A stretch of 64,000 bases of DNA from Rhodamnia argentea (Eukaryota > Streptophyta > Magnoliopsida > Myrtales > Myrtaceae), in the NCBI RefSeq assembly GCF_020921035.1, contig NC_063152.1, positions 26,845,903 to 26,909,902 on the forward strand. The letters are read 5' to 3'. Each line of letters starts with the position of its first letter. Position 1 is the stretch's first letter. A program made the translations under genes and the position numbers. Positions 23,160 to 34,891 of this stretch are shown here, piece by piece. The notes beneath the pieces were generated by a model. The model was not told the origin of the DNA, did no database searches, and worked only from the letters and a program-made list of their open reading frames with translations.

Positions 23160-23905
23160 AATGAGTTGTTATCGAAAAATATTTTTTAAGTAGTTATTTT
23201 TTAGGAAAATAACAATATTTTTTATATTCAAATGAAATTAACTAAAAAATATTTTTCCTCCTTTGGTACGGAGTATCGGATTTGAGTTTTCTCAATGCAA
23301 TCTTTTCAATAATTATTTTTTATTTATTTTTTTTATTTTAAAATTTTTTTCTCTTTCTCTTTTCTTTTTTTTATTTTTTCTCCTTCTTTAGCCGGTCACC
23401 GACCACAACAACGACTAGCGATCAGCCACAACCGCTCACCCATGGCCGACGAGGCTAACCTCGCCAGCCTCGAGCTAGCTCACCTAGCCGGATCTAGTGA
23501 GGCCTAGTCTCACTTAAGGCGGATGAGGTGAGCTTGCTAAGTCTAGTTAGCTCCACCTCGCCGATCACGGGCAAGCATAGAAAGAAAACAAAAGAAAATG
23601 AAAAATAAAATATATTAGAATATTAGTATTTTATGTGACTAGTAAAATTTGAGATATTAAAATATTCTGCATTATTTAGAATAATTTAAAATAAAAGTAA
23701 TGTGAATGAATGGAGGGAGGGAAGATAAAAGAAAATATTTTCCTTTTTTTGAAAAGAAAAATTATTTTCCCCGCTTTTAAATGTGTTTTTTCCATCGGCG
23801 GAAAATGCGTTCGTTGACTCATTCAATTTATGCGAAACAAATGCCAAAAAAGTCAAAAATATTTTTCTGAAAGTTATTTTCCACAAAACCAATGGTGCCT
23901 TAAAG
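23160..23905. mobile_element. second MITE-like element with GC-rich core
   Basis: The organisation repeats the element at 22278: an AT-rich arm with GGAAAATAAC, a GC-rich core at 23385-23585 (GCCGACGAGGCTAACCTCGC, CTAGCTCACCTAGCCGGATC), A-rich tracts, and a right arm with GAAAGTTATTTTCCAC at 23869. Boundaries are approximate. Confidence 0.45.
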
Positions 23906-25149
23906 AGAAAACTTTTTGCGAGAACCCATGAGAATGAGCCAAGCTAGCAAAGCGAGAGGAAATCCCTTGTTGCCCGGGAAAAAAAAAATTGCGCCTTCCC
24001 TCCCCCAAAAATAAAATAACCGAGGATTTTGTATGGTTGTGCCAAGAAGCGTGATACTAAGAGGTAAGAGCTCAAAGCCTCTGGTGTCAAGTATGATATT
24101 TTAAATAATCGATCGGCTCTTGAGATTGAAATTTCTTTTATCGGACCTGAGGTCTTTTAAAATTAATAGTCCCTAAATCAAACGCTTAAAATGAAATTTG
24201 AAACTAATGAATTCTAAATATTATTTTTTTCAACAAAAGGTTAAATTCTTTGACTCAGCCAAAACATTATACTTCAGCCAAAGTTGTGAAAATGTGAAAT
24301 TTAAAGGCCTAATTCTACACGCCTATGCTAAATCAGGACGTTTATGCAATTGAGATACTAAAGACGTCAACCTAATTTTTTAATCAAGAAACGAGATTTG
24401 CCACGATTAGAATCTTAAACTTTGAATTTTATAACTTAAATCGTTGAGAAAATTCAAACAATAAAATATATGGAAGAGAAATGATTATGTGACCGTTTTT
24501 AATTAATTGTGAGATTAACAAGATATTCTCGGTCACATAAAATAATTGATAAATAATTAGAAATTGCTCTAGTGTCCACTCCTTCAAGAATTTAATGCTC
24601 AAAATATGCTATTATCATCACAGTTATGGGTGAGCAATCGATCGGGCGTAACCCGAAACCGGATCAAACCACTTGAAAAATCAATCCGGTTCCCGATTCC
24701 AAGTGAAAACCCACTCGGGAGCCGGGCCGATTTTGGAATCGGTTCTTAGCAATAGTATAAACAACGTAATTTCTCTAAGTTGAGTCTTGCCTCATTTGTT
24801 TCTTCTCCATTTTTTGTCGCCTATCTCTAGAATCTTTGGAGCAACATTTCTATGGATGAATGGAGAATGGAATTTAAAATTTTATTTTGACGAATGGGGA
24901 ACCGAGTTTTATTGCTTATATTACGTGTTTAAACTTTTTATTGTTTATAATTGTATATGGCCATGCGTTTAAACTTTTCATCGTTATAGTTGTATGTGAC
25001 CACATGTTTGGCAGTGTAGGGTTTTATGTTGATTATCTTTTATTTTGAGCCGTTTTGTTGCCCGTGTAAAAATGAATGAATGAAAAATCTTGAACTTTTT
25101 CATGAAATAAACACACCTTGGAGAATGCATTGTTGCATTCATTCTCTAT
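23906..25149. other. intergenic, no gene
   Basis: AT-rich. At 24640-24760 there is one end of a GGGTGAGCAATCGATCGGGC...CCGGTTCCCGATTCC repeat, similar in wording to the element in the glycosyltransferase intron (45690-46045). Nothing else is recognised. Confidence 0.4.
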
Positions 25150-25775
25150 TCCTCACCGTCGGGCAAAGTACCAAAAAAGTCCTAAAACTATTGCATTTGT
25201 ACCAATTTAGTTCTAAAAATTTTGATCGCCGGCGTGAATGCCAGTCATCTTATGTGGAGTGGCCAGGCAGACATGAACATTTTAAATTATTTATTTTTTA
25301 AAAACTTAAATTTTTTTTTTTTTCCATTTCATTGGCTACTAAGCTAGGGCCAGCTTGCCCTCGTTGGCCCAGGTGAGAGCCACCAAGCCCCAGATCTAGG
25401 TGAGGACCACCTCACTTAGAGCAGACGGGGCTGCGAAGGCCTTGGGCAAGGGCCTCGACGTGCCTTGCCTGCCACTTCAAGGAGAAAACAACTAGAAAAA
25501 AGGGAAAAAGGAGGGAAAAAAAAAAACCAATAAAAAAATTTATAAACACTAAGTATTAATAAATTTTGTCTACATCGACATCGGCTATGTCACATAGGAA
25601 GGGTGACATCCACATTAACGATTTCGGGCAAGAATTGGTCGGATTGACTAAATCTATAAAGTATGAGAAGATTTAGGACTAAATTGATAAAATTAAATAA
25701 TTTTTAAGACTAAAAGACTAAATTGACTAAAGTCTATTAGACTTAAGATTTTTTAGGCAATTTTTTCACGTTACA
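25150..25775. mobile_element. MITE-like foldback element with GC-rich core
   Basis: The left arm has GTACCAAAAAAGTCCTAAAA and TTGTACCAATTTAGTTCTAA. The right arm has the inverse, TTTAGGACTAAATTGATAAA and CTAAATTGACTAAAGTCTAT. The GC-rich core at 25335-25480 reads CTCGTTGGCCCAGGTGAGAG and CTTGGGCAAGGGCCTCGACG, bordered by a T run on one side and GGGAAAAAGGAGGGAAAAAA on the other. Target duplication is unclear. Confidence 0.6.
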
Positions 25776-26249
25776 CATAATAAGATATTCGCCCATAATC
25801 TCAATAAAAAAAAACGACAGATACCTAAAAACCATAAGAGAAAGAAGGATCAAAAGTCGATTCGTTTGGTCAGCCCGTGATAAAGCTGAACGGGCCTGGA
25901 AAATCCAGGGCACAAGACCCTAAAAACAATGATAAAAATAAGCCCAAGACCCTAAACATATGGTACTATTCGAATACGGCTAAAGCGAACATACAAAGCG
26001 ACGTCTTTATATGAAAACGACGCGCACTCTCAATCAAAGGACATAGACATCGACACGAGTACACAACACGATGACATTGGGGTCCATAGTAGTTCAATAA
26101 TTTGTACCACAATAAAAATGCAAAGACCAGGACATTGACCACCACTGACGGAAGAGAGAGACACACTCTCTCCTAAGACAAAACAAATCATGAGTGTCGG
26201 TGATAAATTTACCCTTAGTTGAAAACGAACAACTAACATCTCTGTCGTA

Positions 26250-27583
26250 AAGTGAACGCGGGTGGCTTCAGTCCGCTTCACATGGCTGCGGCTCGAGGTG
26301 ATGTTGAGACCGCGAGGGAGCTCTTGAGGGTGGGGCAAAGCTTATGCTTTGTGAAGGGAAGGGAGGGCCGAATCCCTTTGCATTATGCTGTCATAAACGG
26401 GGAGCTCGATGTCTTGAAGTTGCTGCTCTCTGCTTCGCCTAAGTCCATCGAAATGACGACCGCCAGGGAGGAGACGGCGCTTCACCTCGCTGTGAAGAAC
26501 AACCGGTTTGATGCGGTCGTCGTGTTGGTGGAGCATCTGAAGCAGCACAACAAGGTGCAGGTGATCAATTGGAAGGACAAGAAGGGCGATACAGTCTTGC
26601 ACCTCGCCACCGCAGCCGAAAATTTCGAGGCAAGTCGCGCGGTTCCCTTTCTTTGATATCTCAAAACTATCGACAACAGAACAAAGATTGAAAACAAATT
26701 GCAGGTGGTTGAATTCATGCTTTGTGGACATGCTCTGGAATTGGGGATCGTGGAGGTCAACGCCTTGAACAAGAGCGGCTCAACCCCTCTCGACGTCTCA
26801 TCTCGGTCCGATCGGGAGATTAGAGAAATCCTCGGTCGAGCTGGAGCCAAACACGGGCAATCAAACTCGCCCCCGTCACAAATAGTCCGGGTGGACGGCG
26901 ACGGAGATGACATCAAGATAGCTACCAGCTATCAATCAGTTGCAAAACCTGCAGTTGAGAATGATCATCCGCCATCACCACCGCGAAAAGATTCGAACCT
27001 GGGACAAGAGTCGCTGGGCGACAAACGCAGCGCCCTGCTGGTTGTGGCTGCGCTCATAGCAAGCGCCACCTACCAAGCCGTGCTTCAGCCTCCAACCTTT
27101 CTTAAAAAATTCCAAATTCATAACGAGAAGGGCCTCGTTGCGGCATACTCATCTTTCCTGGCAAGTACCACCGGGAGGAATTTGGCTCTATTATCCTTCA
27201 TGAGCAGCAACACGTTCGGATTCTTGATCTCAGTTCAGGCGATCATTAGCCTCACCCATGATCTTCCACTGAAGTTGCCGCTGGTGCTCTCCACGTTCGC
27301 GATGGTTTGGACCTACCTCAGCTGCATGGTGAACGTGCCGTCCCGGTCACTGCTGGATGAGAATTTCAGCTTCGTAGGAGCGGCGTTCATAGGAACGCTG
27401 GCGATCGTGATCCCAGTTGTTCTTCTGTTGATACAGATTAAAATAGCAACATATCTTGGCATGTGGATAGAATTCCTTTCCCGGATTAACATCCTCTGCC
27501 TCATGGATTCTCTCTCCTCAAAGGTGGGGCAGACACATCCGAACGCGACTGGGGCTCGCCGACAACGCCCAGTGCCGATCTGA
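26250..27583 (+). CDS. ankyrin-repeat PGG-domain protein B, 5' truncated
   Basis: Similarity to gene A begins abruptly at GTGAACGCG (26250), in the second ankyrin repeat (VNAGGFSPLHMAAARGDVET). The N-terminal 60 or so residues and the usual ATG are missing, and the sequence before 26250 is unrelated. Exon 1 remnant is 26250-26629. Exon 2 is 26705-27583 (VVEFMLCGHALE, then the PGG box with SALLVVAALIASATYQAVLQ and four hydrophobic segments). The 75-bp intron has the strong GC donor GAG|GCAAGT. The frame is open throughout: no stop or frameshift disrupts the remaining 418 codons. The C-terminus runs on with a short basic tail (GARRQRPVPI) instead of ending as in gene A. It may be dead from loss of promoter and start, or may use an upstream exon not recognised here. 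Confidence 0.8.
26630..26704 (+). other. GC-AG intron of ankyrin-PGG gene B
   Basis: Donor GAG|GCAAGT matches the GC-AG consensus closely; acceptor AAATTGCAG|GTGG. Phase 0, 75 bp. Confidence 0.85.
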
Positions 27584-28655
27584 CGCCCTTGGTTCTCTCC
27601 AGTCGATTGTCTAATGTCCGCGGATGATTCTGATGCCGAAGCATTCGTTGCGGGCCGACAAATTCAGCAAGAGAGTTGCCGGTTTCGGTAGACGAAGTAC
27701 CGACTTACAAGCTTGTCGTCTAGTCCGAGACAACCAATCAACTATAGGGAGGCGTTCTAGATGATGTCCTTGACTGTTAGTTGATCTTTCAAGATGTCCA
27801 TTCAGTTGCCCGAAATGGTGAACCGAGTTTGTAAGAGTCTTAAGTGAGTTGTGGTTATCAAGAGTCAAAGTTCGAGCCTGTATGTAATCAACATGTTTTC
27901 TAGTTTCAATGTCTTTAATGTTTGGGTAGTATCAATGTCTTTAATGGTTAGTTTATTTCCTATGTAATAGTTTACTCATGCTTGGAGGGTTATAACAGAA
28001 ACAAGGGTGTTTTGCTCTATAGATTTTTCCTTTCCCGACAAACGACCGCACGGCGGCCTTGGAGCCGAAGTGCACAATGGAAAGAAAAAGAACATACGGG
28101 ATGAACCGTATACAAGCATGCCGCGGAAGGCTTCAACACCCAATTTTACGTCCACGCGAGTTACTTTTATTGTAAACACTTTGGATTTTAGTTGTAATTT
28201 AGGTGTGGAAGCGTTCGAGTATATGAGCGATTGTAATTTTGATTTTCCGACTATACTGGATTATTATTGTTAGGCCTTTTCGTGAATGCAGGATATCACG
28301 CCTATGCCGAAAAAAATAATTCTCAAGTATCCTAATGTTTGAAAAATCAATTCTAATGAAAGGAAAAAAATGAAATCAAAATTTTAAGGCTTGAAAAATA
28401 AACTGTCTTTTAAGCAATTATTTGTCCCGCAAAATTGCGAATGGTTACCGGCAAAAATCCTCTAAAATACGATAAAGCCTCATAATACCGGATAATAATT
28501 ATGGTATTTCTTCTAGAACTCTTAAAAGGAAACAATTAGAGTATAAATTGTGTATTTTAGAGTGAAATAAAAAGTTGAAGAAAAGTGAAAAAAGAATATT
28601 GAACCAGAAACGTTACATATATAATAGTGAAACCTTTTTGTGAACACACATAATG
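27584..28655. other. 3' region of gene B and LTR-like sequence
   Basis: Up to about 27630 the text matches the 3' region of gene A. From 27633 to 28311 there is a block bounded by the 8-bp repeat ATGCCGAA on both sides, with LTR-like composition (TGTAATAGTTTACTCATGC, TTGCTCTATAGATTTTTCC). It may be a solo LTR or another insertion; no terminal structure is convincing. The rest, to 28642, is AT-rich. Confidence 0.35.
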
Positions 28656-28699
28656 TTTTTTTTTTTTTTTTTTTTGGTCGGAATGGAAATAACTTCATA

Positions 28700-31600
28700 G
28701 CGAAAACTCAAGAGTCATTACATGAAAAGCCCAACATGGGGGCATCAAAACAAAGCAAATTCCATAAACTTTGAGGAGGTCTAGATAACCAAGATAAAGG
28801 CACTTTATTAGAACGGTGGGTTTTGGCTAACCGGTCGGCTACTTCGTTGGCTCTTCTATCACAATGCGCCACCGATACATTATTCATCCGGGCCAATAAG
28901 TGTTGGGCTTCACCTTTCGACTTTCGGCTTCCCAACTCCCCTATCGCATTGACCGCACTCACCAAAGTATAGCAGTGACTCCACTAATATCCGCATTTTC
29001 TTCTCTCTCCTCGACTTGGAAAATTCGACCGTGTACTAAGGCTTGTGCTTCGCAACAATCGGCGAGAAAGGAGGGATTATCTCTACGAATCCATCAAGCG
29101 AGTACCTTTCGAGTCCCGAAGAACACCGGCGATAGCTCCGTTCTGTGTCGTTGCCGATGGAGGCATCAATGTTAAGCTTTAGAGCTGAGGTTGTCGGAGG
29201 TATCCATTTGGGACGGAATCTTGATCTCCCTTCGGCAATATTAAGATCTTTTTATTCCATCTGGTATAACTTTTCAAGATTAATTCTGCATCATGGATAA
29301 GGTTTGTTGCGTTTGGTCTACTTCCTCCGAAACTGAATCATTCCTCTTTTCCGTATGCACCAAAGAGTTGTTGCAATCAATTCAAAGGAAATACTGAGAT
29401 CCTGTCTCTCTAAAACATCCCGTAACCACTCATCCATCCGCATACCGCTTGGTCTCTCGGTTATGCCCAAAAGTGAGGGGTCTTGCCGATTTGCTCGTCC
29501 ATGAGCATTGTAGAAATATATGCTCGTAGTTTCCACATCTAAGTTACACACCGAGCACGGGGTGAGTGATTATGCCTCGCTTAGAGAGGTTTTCCTTTGT
29601 GGGAATGGCATTCGACAAACATTCCACGGAAAAAACGAATTTTGGGGGATATGTGCCTTCCAAATTTGTTCCATAATCTGCGAGATGGTTGAAAAGATGT
29701 TGAAGCTTCATCAAAGGAAGGTCGGGTACTTTATCTCCGATAACATTGTAGCCATTCTTTCGTATAATCTCCCGATTGTTTCCCTGTCCATATAAGCTTG
29801 TCCTTTCCAAGAGGCAGGTTTAGCGTATAGACGAGATCTCTTTAACTAGTTCTTCATCAAATACACGTCTAAGTGTTGATTCATCCCACATAGCATTCTG
29901 TTTTAAAATGAGATCTGCTACAAAAGAAGGGTCATTTACATTTGCTGGACCACCTATAATACCCCTCTTTAGCCAAGGGTCCTCTCTTATGTTAACCGTT
30001 TCGCCATTGCCTATTGACCATCTCATCGACCCGTAAATGGCTTCTCTTCCATAAAGAATGCTTTGCCCGCCCGGGATGGTCTTGAACCTTTTCTGCATGA
30101 AAAAAGGATCCGCCTGGGTAATACAATCCTTTTAGCAACCGCTCCACGGTGAACTCGATTTTGAGCTATTCTCCAAGCTTGCTTACCTAGCATAGCTTTG
30201 TTGAAATCCATAAGATCTTTAAAGCCTAGCCCCCTTTGTCCTTTTCGGTTTTCGGGATATCCCATCTTTTCCAAGTGCTGTCCGGTTTTGGACTCACTAT
30301 TACTCCACCAAAAGACGCGATTTTCCTCTCCATTGATTTGCGATTGAAGTGGGTATCTTGAATATCGACATTGCATACTGTGGAATTGCTGTACCATCGA
30401 TTTTATTAGAATCTCTTTCCCCGCCTTGGATATGAGGTTTTCTTTCCAACCTTCAAGCTTCATATTCACTCGCGTTAATCCAAGAGAACATCTGTTTTTT
30501 GATTCTCCCCAATCGGATGGAATTCCTAGGTATTTCCCTGTTTTTTCCATCACTGGAACTCTCAATGCAGATGCCGACTCTCTTGTAATCGATATGGGCA
30601 GTTTGGACCCATGAACAACCCCGACTTATTATGATTAATATCTTGCCCGAAGCATAACAATACCGATTCAAGATTGAAGCCAAATTTTGAACTTCCACCA
30701 ATTTACCATCCAAGAAAAAATAGAATCATCTGCGAAAAGTAAGTGCGACAAAGTTGGACACGGCTTTTTAACTTTATGCCTCGATGGTTCCGTCGCCACC
30801 GCCTTCCTCATCGCATTGAAAGAGTATTTGACATAAGAATAAAAAGGTATGGTGAGATGGGGTCTCCCTGTCGAATACCTCTTGATGGTTTAAAATACGG
30901 TAAAGGCTCGCCATTGAGTTTAACACTGAAGGTTGCCGATGTAACACGGGACATTACTCTGTTAACCCAAAAAGAACAGAAACCCATCTTCAGTAGACAA
31001 GCTTCCAGAAAATCCCATTCCACCCTATCATAAGCCTTTCTCATGTCAACTTTAAGGATGGCTCGAAATCTTTTCTTGCTTTTCCTGATTCTCATTTGAT
31101 GGAGGACTTCCTGAACCACCAGGATGTTATCTTGAATTTGTCTTCCCCCCACGAAAGCACTTTGTTCTTCGGCAATCGGATCAGGCAGCCACGGCTTGAG
31201 CCTATTAGCAAGGATCTTAGAGAAGATTTTGTACGCAAAATTGCACAAACTAATTGGCCTGAATTGGTCGAGTCTTTCTGGGTTCTTGACTTTAGGTATG
31301 AGTGTAATGTGAGTTTTGTTCAAATCAGGGTTCAATGCTCCAGTCTCAAAGAAGCCTTTTATTTCCTCGAAGAGTCCCATTTTAATATTCTCCCAATTCT
31401 GTTGATAAAACAATCCATTAAGACCATCAGGACCTGGGGCTTTCAAGGATCCCATTTCAAAAACAGCCTTTTGTATCTCTGTCATGGTAATAGAAGTTGA
31501 CAACTCTGCATTCATCTCATTGGAGACTATACGGGGGCATTGCTCTAACACTGGAAGGAAATTTCTCGGTCCTCCAGAGCAGTATAGTTCTTTGAAAAAA

Positions 31601-32649
31601 TCAGTGGTCATCTCCTTCAGTTGCAAGGGATCTCTGACCCATATTTCCTGTCCAACTGGTTTTAACATGGAGATTCTGTTGCGCTGTCTTCTTTGGATGG
31701 TGGTTGCATGAAAGAATTTGGTATTTTTGTCTCCCCATTTCAGCCAATTGATTCTCGATCTAACACCCCAATACATTTCTTCCCTCCTCCACAAATTCTC
31801 AATCTGGTTTAGGATCTCCTCCCTCTTACTGCTATGCTGATTCGGGTTTGGTTCATTTGTCAGGGATTCGAGTTCAAATTTCAATTCTTGGAGACGCTTT
31901 CGGCTGTTTGGAAAGCTTTTTTTACTCCATTTCTCCAGGGCTTCCGATACTTTTTTCAGCTTATGAACCAAGTCAGCATCTGATTGTTCTACTTTCTCCC
32001 ATGTTTCCTTGATGACACCTCCGCATTCCTCACTTTCCATCCAGAAGGCTTCAAATCTGAAATTTTTTCTTCTTCTAATTCTTTCAGTTGTTAAAGAGAG
32101 AACAATAGGGCTGTGATCTGAGCCTATAGCAGGCAAGGCAAAAACCTCCGCCAGAGGGAAAGATAATCTCCATTCTAGGTTACAAACAGCCCTGTCCAGT
32201 CTCTTCTTGACTAGATACTCTTCTTCTCTATTATTAGACCAAGTAAATGCACATCCCTTGCTCTCCAGATCCATCATTCCACAACTATCTAGCAATTCTT
32301 TGAAAGTTTGCATTCTATAATTATCAGAATCTCTCATTCCTACCTTTTCCCAATGGTAAAGCGTTTCATTAAAATCCCCCAACTAGACCCAAGGAAGGTT
32401 ATTTAGAAACCTGAGTTGTCTGATCTTCTCCCAAGTAATGAGTCTTGCTCGATATGTTGCTGGCGCATAGACAAAAGTCACCCTAAAGGGAATTTTCTGA
32501 ATTGGGTCAACATACTGAATATCAATATAATTATCTGTAGCTTCGAAAATTGAAACTTCAGCATCTTCTTTCCATAATAAAGCTAAACCACCACCAACTC
32601 CTGTAGGATTAACCACAAACTGTTTCTGCAACATAAGTCTCTTCCTCAC
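28700..32649 (-). pseudogene. LINE ORF2: endonuclease-reverse transcriptase-RNase H, broken
   Basis: The endonuclease lacks its first 60-80 residues, including the usual N-terminal tryptophan-rich motif. It enters at VVNPTGVGGGLALLWKED (32600) and runs to a stop near 32383. It resumes at MGDFNET (32382) with the GSDHSPIVLSL motif. The reverse transcriptase has LKAPGPDG, KVDMRKAYDRVEWDFL and RGIRQGDPISPYLFIL, but the frame shifts near 30808. FADD, the catalytic pair, is at 30725-30736 in another frame. GLGFKDLMDFNKAMLGKQAW follows near 30220. The zf-RVT region (29820-29300) is broken, and an RNase H tail with VAHCDRRANEVADRLAK lies at 28860-28810. At least three frameshifts separate these parts. 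Confidence 0.9.
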
Positions 32650-33868
32650 TCGTGCAAGCCACCAAAGCCCGTAATGTTGGTTCCTCAGCAGAGGTTACAG
32701 GGGTTTCCAGAAAGTTTGCTTCATCTAATAACATAGCCTTCTCATCCCAGTTCACATTTTTTCTTCCTCTTTTAGGCTCTCTAAGCTTTGTTCTTGTCTG
32801 GCTTTCTTTCAGAGTCACTCGACTAACTTGGGTTGAAGGGAGTTCTATCATAAGGGTTCTTTCTCCAGCTGTATCACCCATCACTTTGGACATATCCGCA
32901 TTTGAGGTTAAAGGTTCAAGCTCACTCATCTTTCTTTTGCCTTTCTCTTCTTTAGAGAGTTTGCCTTTTCCTTTCTCTCCAGCCTTTTTCTGCGATGGAT
33001 CAGGCAATTCAGAATTCTCTGGGGATTCTGGGATAGACTCCTCCTCCATTCTTCCAGTTATATCTATATCATAGAAGGATTTCCAAAAGGGGCTGTGGGT
33101 ATTCATCTCCGTTCGCAACCATGATCCGTAATACATATTGGTATTATCAGCAAAAACTTCCTCGACATATGTAATATCTGAGCAGTTTTGGGCAAAGTGC
33201 CCCATCTTTCCACATGAATAACAATAAGAAGGCAGTCTCTCATAACGGAAGTCTAACCATAGTTCCTTTCCCATGAAGCTGTAGATTAAGCCAGATTCCA
33301 GTGGGGATGTCAAATTTAGATTGACCTTAGCCTTGCTGACTGTGACACCAACGAATCCTTTCGATTCGATTTTGATAGCCTCAACTCTACCAATTCTTCC
33401 GGCAATGTTACGAATAACTTCCTCTTTTCTAGCTTCCACTGGGAGCCCCAGAATGTGCATCCAGAAAGCACAAGAATCAAAAGGGAGGCATCGAGGTATG
33501 GTGCTAGGGACCCATGGTTTCAGAATCAGCAAATGTCTTGAAAAAGACCAAGGTCCTGTTTCCAGAACCCTATTTTTCTCTTGTACAGTTTCGAATACAA
33601 AAGAAAATAGACCGACTTCTAGATGAGAACACAATACCTTTTCTGTTTTCCATGCTTTTTTCATGGTGAATTGAAACGCTTGGAAGTTAATCTCTGGGCT
33701 GCAATACAGACGGCCAAATAATGTACGTTCTCCTTCCTCCAAGCTTTCTTTTGTAACAATTTCGTCCATTATTGCTTTCTTTGTTCTAGGCCACAAATGA
33801 CCTAGTCGACTACACAGGGAAGCCATGCGAGCCTCTTGGTCACTATCTTGCTCCATTTTCTTTAACAT
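32609..33868 (-). CDS. LINE ORF1: DUF4283-type RNA-binding protein with CCHC knuckle
   Basis: A 419-residue open frame. An N-terminal DUF4283-like region spans about residues 30-190 (RTLFGRLYCSPEINFQAFQF, ETGPWSFSRHLLILKPW). A zinc knuckle CYSCGKMGHFAQNC follows near residue 215, with CX2CX4HX4C spacing. The tail is Lys/Glu/Ser-rich. In plant L1 elements this protein coats the element RNA. The frame is intact, unlike ORF2. It starts at 33868, or at a second Met four codons later, and ends at 32609, overlapping the first bases of the ORF2 remnant. Confidence 0.85.
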   Translation of the reverse strand: MLKKMEQDSDQEARMASLCSRLGHLWPRTKKAIMDEIVTKESLEEGERTLFGRLYCSPEINFQAFQFTMKKAWKTEKVLCSHLEVGLFSFVFETVQEKNRVLETGPWSFSRHLLILKPWVPSTIPRCLPFDSCAFWMHILGLPVEARKEEVIRNIAGRIGRVEAIKIESKGFVGVTVSKAKVNLNLTSPLESGLIYSFMGKELWLDFRYERLPSYCYSCGKMGHFAQNCSDITYVEEVFADNTNMYYGSWLRTEMNTHSPFWKSFYDIDITGRMEEESIPESPENSELPDPSQKKAGEKGKGKLSKEEKGKRKMSELEPLTSNADMSKVMGDTAGERTLMIELPSTQVSRVTLKESQTRTKLREPKRGRKNVNWDEKAMLLDEANFLETPVTSAEEPTLRALVACTSEEETYVAETVCG

Positions 33869-34196
33869 CTGGTAAGGATGCGCAGATGTGTAAGGGAATT
33901 TTCAGTGGGGTAAGGAACAAACTGCTTCTGTGTACAGCTTCATTCCTAGATCCAGGTTGAAGAGTTAGGGTCGGGGATTTGCCATGAAATGAAAAGAGAT
34001 GCCAAAGATGATTTCTGGGTTAATGAGGTTCAGGATTTATAGTTTTGGGGGTGGAATGATAACGTAGTTTGGCCATGGGAAGGAATCTGAGGAAGAAATC
34101 TGGGATTCAGGGTAAACTACTCATACGGTAGGGAAAACTCTCAAGGATTCGAGAGAGAAAAGTAACCGCTCTCATTTCTCAACACACATAATGTTT

Positions 34197-34880
34197 CAAA
34201 AGGACAAAAATTTTCACGTTTTAAAAGAACTGTAAATTGGATTTTTTTTTTTTTTTATGAATTTTAATTGTTAAAAAATAACCATTAATAACTACCAATT
34301 CCAATCCACACAGTTACATCCTTTCCATGTGACTTTCAGATATGACATCTCTTTGTCTGTCTTACAAACAAACTACCAACATCCCTCACTTTGTTTGTAA
34401 GATAAACTTACAAAAATCTTCTTAAAAATATACAACCAAAAATTCCATAAGATTAATATATATAAATGAAGGTCTCTTTCGAGTTAAACCTTCATTCTTT
34501 TAGTGCAAATATCTCAACATTCTATAAGTTGTAGCTTTAAACTTGTTATTTCGATTATAGAACCGGATATAATAAACATATATTAATATGTTGTTTGAAG
34601 AGAATTTCTATAATTTACTTAGCACTATCTATTATGGCATTGTGTTTATTCATATTTTATGAGCTCTCTAGAAAGTAACCCTAACTTTCTTAATAAGCGT
34701 GACTACACTTCTAAGCTCATATAAGTGAAGTATCTTTCTACAAAAAAAAAAAAGTGAAGTATCTACCACGTGTTTATGTTACTAATAAACACATTCTTAA
34801 TTTTGTATTATACTTCATTAACAATAAAACTCATCCTACAAAAACATAATAGAGACAATACTAATTTTTTATATCCGGGC
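34197..34880. other. intergenic, AT-rich
   Basis: No gene, repeat boundary or RNA is recognised apart from short A runs. Confidence 0.4.
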
Positions 34881-34891
34881 TAATGTCTAGT

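Larger units (their letters stand above)
28656..34180 (-). mobile_element. L1-type LINE, full length but inactivated
   Basis: A 5.5-kb non-LTR retrotransposon on the minus strand. The 3' end is a poly(A) tail (T run at 28656-28675 on the plus strand). The identical 16-bp sequence AACACACATAATGTTT lies at both ends (28643-28658 and 34181-34196), a target-site duplication of L1 type. Gene order 5' to 3' is leader (34180-33869), ORF1 (gag-like), ORF2 with endonuclease, reverse transcriptase, zf-RVT region and RNase H. ORF2 has frameshifts and a lost N-terminus, so the copy cannot move on its own. Because the duplication is still identical, insertion is probably not very old. Confidence 0.95.

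Noticed and set aside
25150-25775. 9-bp target duplication for this MITE
   Set aside because: No matching flanks could be found at either plausible end, so no claim is made.
28007-28273. 88-codon ORF downstream of gene B
   Set aside because: It lies in LTR-like sequence, has no domain and is contradicted by an overlapping minus-strand frame.
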